Assembly: GCA_029934095.1 (NCBI GenBank)
Contig: JAOZMV010000055.1
Coordinates: forward strand, 1-8,099
DNA: 8,099 nt
Direction of reading: 5' to 3'
Origin: Desulfuromusa sp.
GTDB taxonomy: Bacteria > Desulfobacterota > Desulfuromonadia > Desulfuromonadales > Geopsychrobacteraceae
Shown here: piece by piece, positions 1-5,761 of the stretch
Layout: each line of letters opens with the position of its first letter
How positions within the stretch are numbered: the first letter of the stretch is position 1
Notes under the pieces: model-generated
Seen by the model: the letters and a program-made list of their open reading frames with translations, nothing else
The model's database searches: none
What the model was told of the DNA's origin: nothing
Program-made: the position numbers and the translations under genes

Positions 1-50
1 CTGTTTGTGTGGCTCTGAAGACTGCAGTTGACACATGACAGGACACTCGT

Positions 51-2711
51 ATGGACGTTATTGCGACCCACATAAATGCCGATTTTGACTGCCTTGGTTC
101 CATGATTGCGGCAAAGCGACTCTACCCCGATGCCCTTCTGGTATTTCCCGGTGGTCAGGAGCGTGGATTACGTGATTTTCTGCTGCACAGTACCCTCTAT
201 GCCTATGATGTAAAACGAATTCGCGATATTGACCTGAATAAAGTGACCCGATTGATTCTTGTTGATGTCCGTAGTGGAGCCCGAATTGGTCAGTTTGCGG
301 ATATCATCCAGAATCCGGATCTGGAAATTCATATCTATGATCACCATCCCGTTGATGAACACACCATCAAGGGGATGGTGGAGTTTATTCAGGAAGTTGG
401 TGCAACAACGACCATCATGACGCAACTATTTATGGAACGGGGGCTGGTGCCAACGGCTGATGAAGCGACCATGATGATGCTTGGACTCTACGAAGATACC
501 GGTCATCTGCTCTTTTCGGGAACCACTCCAGCTGATTTTCAGGCCGCAGCCTTTTTACTACAACATGGCGCAAATCTGAATACCGTTGCAGATTTTCTGG
601 TTCGGGAAATGACCCCGGAACAGGTTGATTTGCTCAATGAATTATTGAAATCTTGCCAGAAGGTAATTGTCAATGGTGTCGAGATTGCTATTGCCTATGC
701 GTCCGTCGATTACTATGTTGGTGATATTTCCAGCCTGGTTCATAAGCTTAAAGATATTGAAAATCTCAATGTTCTGATTGTTGCGGTGCGGATGAATGAT
801 CGAATCTTTCTGGTGGGTCGTTCCCGAATCCCTGAGATACATGTCGGTGAGTTTTTTCAGGAATTTGGCGGTGGTGGACATGCTGTTGCTGCTTCAGCCA
901 CCGTCCGTGATCTCCCTTTGGCTCAAGTGCTTGACCGGATCGAAAAGTTACTCCCCAAACACGTTCGTTCGCGTTGTGAAGCTCGCCATCTGATGTCTGC
1001 ACCAGTTAAAACTTTACCGGCCGGTTCCACTGTTGGATCTGCGCGCGGATTGATGACACGATTCAGTTTTAATGCTATCCCGATTTTGAATGATCAGCAG
1101 CAAGTCGTCGGGATCATAACCCGGCAAGTGGTTGAAAAAGCTGCACATCACAAATTATTAAAAATGGATGTCAGTGAAGTGATGAATACCGATTTTCAAC
1201 TGGTAGCACCAGAAGCATCTTTGACAGAGCTACAACAGGGTATAATTGAACACAACCAGCGCTGTATTCCTGTTGTTGATGGCGGGACTTTGGTCGGAGT
1301 GGTCACCCGGACAGATTTGCTCCGCTATATGCTGGGGGATCAACAGTTAACTACTGATGAATTTCGAGGTGGTTCTGAACGTCATGGTTTACGGCTTAAG
1401 CGGAAAAATCTGCACCGGTTACTGGAAACTCAATTGCCAGAATCGGTTAAACAGTTGTTGCAACAATTGGGGGCAGTAGCCGATCAACTTGAACTCCATA
1501 TTTATCTGGTTGGAGGATTTGTCCGTGATTTGCTGTTACGAAAACCTAACCTGGATATTGATGTTGTGGTTGAGGGAGACGGGATCGCATTTGCAGAAGC
1601 TTTTGCTGCAACAACGTCATGTCGTGTTCGTGCTCATGAAAAATTTGGCACAGCGGTTATTGTTTTTTCTGATGGGTTCAAAATTGATATCGCCTCCGCT
1701 CGGCTTGAATATTACGATCGACCAGCTGTGTTGCCGAGCGTAGAACATGCCTCTATTCGGCATGATCTTTATCGGCGTGATTTTACCATCAATACTTTAA
1801 CGCTATCTCTCAATCAGGAGAGTTTTGGCCAAATGCTCGACTTCTTTGGTGGTCAACGTGATCTCAAGGATAAATCGATTCGGGTACTGCATAGCTTGAG
1901 TTTTATTGAAGATCCAACCCGGTTGTTTCGCGCCGTCCGTTTTGAACAACGCCTGGGTTTCTCTATCGGCCGGCAAACTGAGAAACTGATGCGCAGTGCG
2001 GTGCGATTGAAATCGGTACAAAAAGTTGCTGGTTTAAGGATTTTGCACGAACTGGAACAAATTCTGGATGAGCCCCGGGTGGTTCCAGCGCTGGATCGTT
2101 TAGATCAATTTGAGCTGTTGAAATTTATTGATCCGCAACTCCGCTTTAATCAGCAGAAAGCAAGTTTGTTTGTTGCTGCGGAACGGTCGAGTAGCTGGTT
2201 TGATTTGCTCTATACCGGTGAAAATTACCGGCGTTGGTTGTTGTACCTTCTTTGCCTGTTTGATGATTTATCGGTAAAAGGGGTTGAGAGAGTGAGTCGC
2301 TGGCTCAGAGTGCCGGCGAAAGATCACTTGTTGCTGCAACAGTTGCCTGCCGCAAAGCAGCTTCTCAAATTGGTTAAGCAGCGCAGAGACGGGCAGGGTG
2401 AGCCAAAGAACAGCGAGATATACTCGTGGCTTGTTGACTTTTCCCCTGAAGTGATTCTCTATTTAATGGCTCGCAGTGAGAATGAAAAGCTACGCAAATG
2501 GATTTCTCTCTATATAACCAGTTTGCGCAAGGAAAAAGTGCTTCTTGACGGTGCAGATCTCATTTCTCTCGGTTTTTCACCGGGACGATATTTTCAGGAG
2601 ATCTTTAAAGTGTTACTGGATGCCAGATTGAACTGCGAGGTTGAAACGCGTGAAGAGGAAATCCTTTTAGTAAAGAAAAACTTTACTGTCGGGGGTGCTT
2701 CTCCCTCGTGA
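51..2711 (+). CDS. DHH-CBS-CBS-tRNA nucleotidyltransferase fusion, probable A-adding enzyme
   Basis: Probable tRNA nucleotidyltransferase adding the terminal A of the 3'-CCA end, 886 aa, cytoplasmic. Residues 1-300 form a DHH/DHHA1 phosphoesterase: H7/D11/D13, D72, D97-H98-H99, D149, and the glycine-rich GGGGH at 273-277. Two CBS domains follow (about 311-367 and 374-427), a module that usually binds adenylates. The class II nucleotidyltransferase begins near 460: GGFVRD at 488-493, catalytic D502 and D504, the loop segment ARLEYYDRP at 550-558, RRDFTIN at 575-581, and EDPTR at 620-624 matching the EDxxR template motif. The loop between motif A and RRD is present, whereas CC-adding enzymes lack it. 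The PcnB poly(A) polymerase signature is absent. Established knowledge: Geobacter and Aquifex split CCA addition between CC- and A-adding enzymes, so a CC-adding partner is expected elsewhere. ATG at 51 follows AGGAC (40-44) by 6 bases. A full CCA-adding activity cannot be excluded from sequence alone. Confidence 0.92.
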   Translation: MDVIATHINADFDCLGSMIAAKRLYPDALLVFPGGQERGLRDFLLHSTLYAYDVKRIRDIDLNKVTRLILVDVRSGARIGQFADIIQNPDLEIHIYDHHPVDEHTIKGMVEFIQEVGATTTIMTQLFMERGLVPTADEATMMMLGLYEDTGHLLFSGTTPADFQAAAFLLQHGANLNTVADFLVREMTPEQVDLLNELLKSCQKVIVNGVEIAIAYASVDYYVGDISSLVHKLKDIENLNVLIVAVRMNDRIFLVGRSRIPEIHVGEFFQEFGGGGHAVAASATVRDLPLAQVLDRIEKLLPKHVRSRCEARHLMSAPVKTLPAGSTVGSARGLMTRFSFNAIPILNDQQQVVGIITRQVVEKAAHHKLLKMDVSEVMNTDFQLVAPEASLTELQQGIIEHNQRCIPVVDGGTLVGVVTRTDLLRYMLGDQQLTTDEFRGGSERHGLRLKRKNLHRLLETQLPESVKQLLQQLGAVADQLELHIYLVGGFVRDLLLRKPNLDIDVVVEGDGIAFAEAFAATTSCRVRAHEKFGTAVIVFSDGFKIDIASARLEYYDRPAVLPSVEHASIRHDLYRRDFTINTLTLSLNQESFGQMLDFFGGQRDLKDKSIRVLHSLSFIEDPTRLFRAVRFEQRLGFSIGRQTEKLMRSAVRLKSVQKVAGLRILHELEQILDEPRVVPALDRLDQFELLKFIDPQLRFNQQKASLFVAAERSSSWFDLLYTGENYRRWLLYLLCLFDDLSVKGVERVSRWLRVPAKDHLLLQQLPAAKQLLKLVKQRRDGQGEPKNSEIYSWLVDFSPEVILYLMARSENEKLRKWISLYITSLRKEKVLLDGADLISLGFSPGRYFQEIFKVLLDARLNCEVETREEEILLVKKNFTVGGASPS

Positions 2712-2732
2712 GTCTGGTTGACCCAGGTACTC
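2710..2732 (+). other. Small hairpin over the stop codon of the A-adding gene
   Basis: GAGTCTGG (2710-2717) and CCAG..ACTC (2723-2732) pair as 4+4 bp with a two-base bulge and a 5-base loop. No T-run follows, so it is not a standard intrinsic terminator. Its loop overlaps the -35 candidate at 2718. It could stabilise the 3' end of the upstream transcript or be chance. Confidence 0.25.
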
Positions 2733-2746
2733 TTGTCGATTAGACT
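2718..2746 (+). promoter_or_regulatory. Candidate sigma70 promoter for the M50-scpA-scpB-rluB cluster
   Basis: TTGACC (2718-2723, 5/6 to consensus) is followed after exactly 17 bases by TAGACT (2741-2746, 4/6). It lies in the only sizeable gap between the A-adding gene and the next cluster, with predicted transcription starting near 2753. The position and spacing are good, but matches of this quality also occur by chance. Confidence 0.35.
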
Positions 2747-2755
2747 GCAATCCCG

Positions 2756-2784
2756 TTCAGACGATTGTTTTATTAACGTCTGAA
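2756..2784 (+). other. 8-bp inverted repeat in the leader of the M50 gene
   Basis: TTCAGACG (2756-2763) and CGTCTGAA (2777-2784) are perfect reverse complements around a 13-base AT-rich loop. A five-T run follows only at 2793-2797, eight bases after the stem, which is too far for a normal intrinsic terminator. If the candidate promoter at 2718-2746 is real, this stem-loop would sit at the very 5' end of the transcript. It could then be an mRNA-stabilising or regulatory element, or an operator in DNA form. Confidence 0.4.
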
Positions 2785-2858
2785 TATCTGAGTTTTTGCA
2801 TCCTCAGCAGAAAATCAGGATTTTTTATCATCTCGTGGTTTTTTTGAGTTTGGAACTT

Positions 2859-3545
2859 ATGGAAACAATCGTTTCTAAAATTGCAATCATGTTGGTGCCG
2901 GCACTTCTTGCAATTATTCTGCATGAAGTGGCGCATGGCTATATTGCGGAACGGTTTGGTGACCCGACTGCCCGGTTATTGGGTCGTTTAACCCTCAATC
3001 CGTTAAAGCATCTTGATCCGATTGGAACGATTGCGATTTTTATTTTTGGTTTTGGTTGGGCGCGTCCGGTGCCGGTCAACTCTGGAAATTTTCGTCACCC
3101 GCGCCGCGATATGATCTGGGTTGCTCTTGCAGGGCCAGCCACAAATTTATTATTAGCGACTCTTTCTGCTTTGTTATTGCGGGGGGTCGGCTTGCTCGAT
3201 CAGAGTTCATTCGGGGGGTCACAGGTCTATAGTCAATTTGCCACCCCAGTTAAAATGATGGCCGGGTTCAGCCTTTACATTAATATCCTGCTGGGGGTTT
3301 TTAATCTGATTCCCCTCCCGCCACTGGATGGCGGTAGAGTTCTGACCGGGATTCTTCCTGAACGTCTAGCCGCACTGATTAGCAGATTGGAACCATTCGG
3401 TTTTATGCTGATTCTGTTTTTAATTTTTTTTACAGATGTGTGGCCGCGGGTGCTTGGTCCGATTATTAATACCCTGGTTGTTTTTATGGCCGGTGACGAA
3501 ACCCGCCTGGTTGAGCAGGCGATCCGTTTCTTGTTTGGTCAGTGA
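2859..3545 (+). CDS. Site-2 protease family (M50) membrane metallopeptidase
   Basis: Integral-membrane zinc metallopeptidase of the short M50 (YwhC-like) group, 228 aa from the ATG used here. The first membrane helix carries the zinc-binding HEVAH (H22, E23, H26). A hydrophobic stretch follows at about 56-66, GPATN at 92-96 begins another helix, and the third zinc ligand is D157 in the PPLDGGR motif (154-160). A last hydrophobic segment spans about 181-192. No PDZ domain is visible, so this is not an RseP-type protease. The substrate is unknown; the family cleaves within or near the membrane. The frame stays open back to a TTG at 2796, adding 21 residues, but the ATG places the first helix at the N-terminus as in relatives. 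Its ribosome site is weak (GGA at 2852). The stop lies 3 bases before scpA, implying one operon. Confidence 0.9.
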   Translation: METIVSKIAIMLVPALLAIILHEVAHGYIAERFGDPTARLLGRLTLNPLKHLDPIGTIAIFIFGFGWARPVPVNSGNFRHPRRDMIWVALAGPATNLLLATLSALLLRGVGLLDQSSFGGSQVYSQFATPVKMMAGFSLYINILLGVFNLIPLPPLDGGRVLTGILPERLAALISRLEPFGFMLILFLIFFTDVWPRVLGPIINTLVVFMAGDETRLVEQAIRFLFGQ

Positions 3546-3548
3546 TCC

Positions 3549-4313
3549 ATGGCAATTCAGATCCGCACAGAAAATTTCTCCGGTCCACTTGATCTTCTAT
3601 TACATCTGATTAAAAGTCATGAAATGGATATCGTAGATATCCGGATTGTTGAGATTACTGAGCAATATCTGCAGATTATTGAACAGATGCAACAACTTGA
3701 CCTCGATATTGCGGGCGAGTTTCTGTTAATGGCGGCGACCCTTGTGCATATTAAATCGAGGATGTTATTGCCTGTCAGTGACGATATCGGTGAAGAAGAT
3801 GAGGATCCTCGCGCAGAGTTAGTGAAAAGATTATTGGAATACCAACGTTATAAAGATGCGGCCGAATTATTTCAGCAATTACCACAGTTAGAACGGGATG
3901 TTTTCTCTACTCAATTTCAATGCCCAGACGCTGGAGAGAGTGACAACGAGGAAAATGAAATACCGATAGGTCTTTACCAGCTGGCCGATGCCTTTCACCA
4001 GTTGTTAAAAGAGAAACCCCCGGAAATTTTTCATGAAGTTATCCGAGAATCTCTCTCTGTTGCCGACTATATTGAGCGTATTGTAGAAAGATTATTGCAG
4101 CAGAAACGGCTTTCTTTTCGGGAAATTTTCTCAGCTGAATCCTCCCGTAACCAGTTGATAGTTACTTTTCTCGCAACCTTGGAGTTGGTAAAAATGCATA
4201 TAGTCAGTATTGATCAGGTGGATGATTTTAGTGAAATCTGGTTGGCTTTGATGGTTCCGGCTGACCAGTTGTCCAGTATCTCACCGGAAAAGGATCTGCT
4301 TGGTTATGGATAA
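3549..4313 (+). CDS. scpA: Segregation and condensation protein A (kleisin)
   Basis: Kleisin subunit of the bacterial SMC-ScpAB condensin, which bridges the SMC ATPase heads and helps compact and segregate the chromosome. It is 254 aa, usual for the family. The N-terminal FSGPLDLLLHLI (10-21) and the following helices to about residue 75 form the SMC-neck-binding domain. An acidic stretch (78-90) opens the central linker, which binds ScpB in known complexes. The C-terminal winged helix contains the typical NQLIVTFLATLELVK (201-215). ATG at 3549 lies 3 bases after the M50 stop with no clear Shine-Dalgarno, so translation is probably coupled to the upstream gene. No smc gene is in the window. 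Confidence 0.96.
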   Translation: MAIQIRTENFSGPLDLLLHLIKSHEMDIVDIRIVEITEQYLQIIEQMQQLDLDIAGEFLLMAATLVHIKSRMLLPVSDDIGEEDEDPRAELVKRLLEYQRYKDAAELFQQLPQLERDVFSTQFQCPDAGESDNEENEIPIGLYQLADAFHQLLKEKPPEIFHEVIRESLSVADYIERIVERLLQQKRLSFREIFSAESSRNQLIVTFLATLELVKMHIVSIDQVDDFSEIWLALMVPADQLSSISPEKDLLGYG

Positions 4314-4872
4314 TTTGCGCCAACTTGTCGAAGCATTTATTTTTGCTGCTGACAGCCCGCTGTCACTTGATCGGTTGAGTGCTCTCATCGAAGAGCCGAA
4401 GGCCAAGATAAGGCCGATTGTCGAACAGTTACAACAGCAATATCTTGCTTCTGAATGTGGTTTTTATCTTGCTGAGGTTGCTGGTGGTTACCAGTTTCGG
4501 ACGGTCGTGGAACTTGCCCCCTGGTTACGGAAATTGAGGAAAGAACGTGCTCCCCGGTTTTCCCGGGCAGCATTAGAAACTTTGGCAATCATTGCTTATC
4601 GACAACCTGCTACTCGTGCCGATATTGAATATTTGCGTGGAGTTGATTCCGGGGGGGTGATGAAAACCCTTTTGGACAAAAATTTGCTGCGCATCCTCGG
4701 AAAAAAAGATGTCCCGGGACGACCCCTGATCTATGGGACCAGCCGTCATTTTCTCGAACTGTTTGGGTTGCGTGATCTGGCTGATTTACCCACTCTTAAA
4801 GAGTTTACCGCTCTGGATCCTGAATTGGCAGTAGCCGACCCTCTGGAACCTGAAGCTGACGGGGCGCTATAA
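4306..4872 (+). CDS. scpB: Segregation and condensation protein B
   Basis: ScpB dimerises and binds the linker of ScpA in the SMC condensin. Length is 188 aa from ATG 4306. Two winged helices are expected. The second contains the family signature: SRAALETLAIIAYRQP (86-101) and the RGVDSGG and GKKDVPGRP motifs (about 111-117 and 132-140). The ATG overlaps the end of scpA by 8 bases. An in-frame TTG at 4300 would add two residues and sits closer to the AGGA at 4291-4294 (5 bases rather than 11), so the exact start is ambiguous by two codons. The acidic C-terminal tail (about 171-188) is typical and likely disordered. scpA-scpB adjacency is very widely conserved. Confidence 0.96.
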   Translation: MDNLRQLVEAFIFAADSPLSLDRLSALIEEPKAKIRPIVEQLQQQYLASECGFYLAEVAGGYQFRTVVELAPWLRKLRKERAPRFSRAALETLAIIAYRQPATRADIEYLRGVDSGGVMKTLLDKNLLRILGKKDVPGRPLIYGTSRHFLELFGLRDLADLPTLKEFTALDPELAVADPLEPEADGAL

Positions 4873-5586
4873 ATGGCAGAGAGATTGCAGAAATTGATTG
4901 CCCAGGCTGGTTTAGCATCTCGCCGGGAGGCAGAGACGTGGATCGTAAAAGGGAAAGTTCTTTTAAATGGACATCTGGCCAAATTGGGTGATCGTGCCGA
5001 TTTAGCCATTGACCAGGTACAAATTGACGGTAAAACTCTGACGACTGCACAAGAGAAAGTTACTATTTTGCTCAATAAACCACGTGGTTATGTGTCAACC
5101 CTTAAAGACCCTGAAGGGCGACGACTGGTCACTGATCTGGTTGCGGATATCCCACAGCGACTTTTTCCTGTCGGTCGACTCGACTATAATACCGAAGGTT
5201 TGTTGTTGCTTACCAATGATGGTGAACTTGCACAGCAAGTCAGCCATCCAAGTCATCAGGTTGAAAAGACCTACCTGGTGAAAGTTCGAGGACTTTTATC
5301 TGCTAAAATGGTAAAACGATTAGAGCAGGGATTGATCCTTGAGGACGGTAAAACGGCAGCTGCCAAGGTTGAAAAGATAAGAACGACCGGCTCAAGTTGT
5401 TGGTTTGAGTTGACGATCCATGAGGGCCGCAATAGGCAGGTTCGGCGTATGTGTGAAGCTCTTGGGCTGACAGTCGTCAGACTCAAGCGGATTCGTTTGG
5501 ATTTTTTAGATCTAAGGGCTGTTGCGACAGGGCGTTATCGGCACTTAATGGGTAGCGAAATTGAAAAATTGAGAAAAGATAAATAA
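4873..5586 (+). CDS. rluB: RluB/RsuA-family 23S rRNA pseudouridine synthase
   Basis: Isomerises a uridine to pseudouridine in large-subunit rRNA; E. coli RluB acts at 23S U2605. The protein is 237 aa. Residues 3-55 are an S4 RNA-binding domain (ERLQKLIAQAGLASRREAE). The catalytic domain has GRLDYNTEGLLLLTNDG at 101-117 with the essential aspartate D104, KTY at 132-134, and IHEGRNRQVRRM at 182-193, which is diagnostic of the RsuA/RluB/RluE/RluF group. The long basic tail of enterobacterial RluB is absent. Assignment to RluB rather than RsuA or RluF rests on sequence type and on the well-known scpA-scpB-rluB gene order. ATG abuts the scpB TAA with zero spacing and only a GGGG (4861-4864) as a possible ribosome site, so reinitiation or coupling is likely. 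Confidence 0.93.
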   Translation: MAERLQKLIAQAGLASRREAETWIVKGKVLLNGHLAKLGDRADLAIDQVQIDGKTLTTAQEKVTILLNKPRGYVSTLKDPEGRRLVTDLVADIPQRLFPVGRLDYNTEGLLLLTNDGELAQQVSHPSHQVEKTYLVKVRGLLSAKMVKRLEQGLILEDGKTAAAKVEKIRTTGSSCWFELTIHEGRNRQVRRMCEALGLTVVRLKRIRLDFLDLRAVATGRYRHLMGSEIEKLRKDK

Positions 5587-5640
5587 ATAAACATTCATTA
5601 TTGTTTTTTATTTTTAAAATATGCTATTCTGTTTTAGAAG
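5587..5640 (+). promoter_or_regulatory. AT-rich gap after rluB with a weak promoter candidate
   Basis: This stretch is nearly all A and T. It holds TTGTTT (5601-5606) and TATTCT (5625-5630) separated by 18 bases, each a 4/6 match to sigma70 boxes, and the A/T tracts around them could act as an UP-like element. A 5-bp AAACA/TGTTT inverted repeat (5589-5593/5602-5606) runs into T-rich sequence, but it is too weak to call a terminator. A transcriptional break between rluB and the TPR gene is plausible but unproven. Confidence 0.25.
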
Positions 5641-5653
5641 CGTTCTTTAATAA

Positions 5654-5676
5654 AACTTATAGGTGCGGCATAAGTT
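5654..5676 (+). other. Leader hairpin 1 of the TPR gene
   Basis: AACTTAT (5654-5660) and ATAAGTT (5670-5676) are perfect reverse complements around a 9-base GC-rich loop (5661-5669). The sequence is upstream of the most credible start of the TPR gene and not expected to be coding. It could be an operator or an RNA stem. Confidence 0.4.
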
Positions 5677-5684
5677 GGTGGTCT

Positions 5685-5717
5685 CACTTGACACTAAGTG
5701 GATGGTGCGCGTACCTT
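5685..5717 (+). promoter_or_regulatory. Leader hairpin 2 overlapping a consensus -35 box
   Basis: CACTT (5685-5689) pairs with AAGTG (5696-5700) around six bases. The perfect -35 hexamer TTGACA (5688-5693) lies inside this inverted repeat. The best -10 at 18-base spacing is TACCTT (5712-5717), only 3/6. If it works as a promoter, the symmetry over its -35 would suit a regulator binding there. Otherwise the symmetry is an RNA stem in a transcript starting further upstream. Confidence 0.25.
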
Positions 5718-5723
5718 TCATCC
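5700..5723 (+). other. Leader hairpin 3 of the TPR gene
   Basis: GGATG (5700-5704) pairs with CATCC (5719-5723), enclosing the near-palindromic GTGCGCGTAC (5705-5714). It directly follows hairpin 2 and lies 28 bases before the ribosome binding site of the TPR gene. Confidence 0.3.
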
Positions 5724-5750
5724 TGATTTCTTTAAAAACAGCAAGGGTTT

Positions 5751-5755
5751 GGGAG
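5751..5755 (+). promoter_or_regulatory. Ribosome binding site deciding the TTG start of the TPR gene
   Basis: GGGAG is 6 bases before TTG at 5762, ideal spacing. The in-frame GTG at 5663 has no purine-rich site at proper distance, and its 33 extra residues do not resemble TPR sequence. The protein then begins MATNKDKLLESAQK, which leads directly into the first TPR helix. Confidence 0.75.
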
Positions 5756-5761
5756 TTTTTT

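Noticed and set aside
1..38. Possible C-terminal tail of an upstream gene (open frames ending TGA at 16-18 or 36-38)
   Set aside because: Five and eleven codons are too few to identify any protein or to choose between frames. A gene probably ends near here but it cannot be supported.
28..55. TTGACA at 28-33 with TATGGA at 50-55 as a promoter for the A-adding gene
   Set aside because: The -10 match is 3/6 and overlaps the ATG, so the transcript would start inside the coding region. A GTTGACA match alone is expected by chance.
2796..2858. N-terminal extension of the M50 protease from TTG 2796
   Set aside because: It would add 21 residues before the first membrane helix, with no good ribosome site, and it starts inside the T-run behind the inverted repeat. 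ATG 2859 fits the family better.
4746..5075. 109-residue minus-strand open frame across the scpB/rluB junction
   Set aside because: Both sense frames are firmly identified genes, and the antisense product has no recognisable motif.
5589..5615. Intrinsic terminator after rluB
   Set aside because: The only stem is 5 bp, nearly all A/T, with an 8-base loop. The T-rich stretch is part of general AT-richness, so termination here is not supported.
5641..5761. c-di-GMP (GEMM) or other known riboswitch in the TPR gene leader
   Set aside because: The conserved GEMM core segments are not present and no other known riboswitch consensus was recognised. Only simple inverted repeats can be supported.
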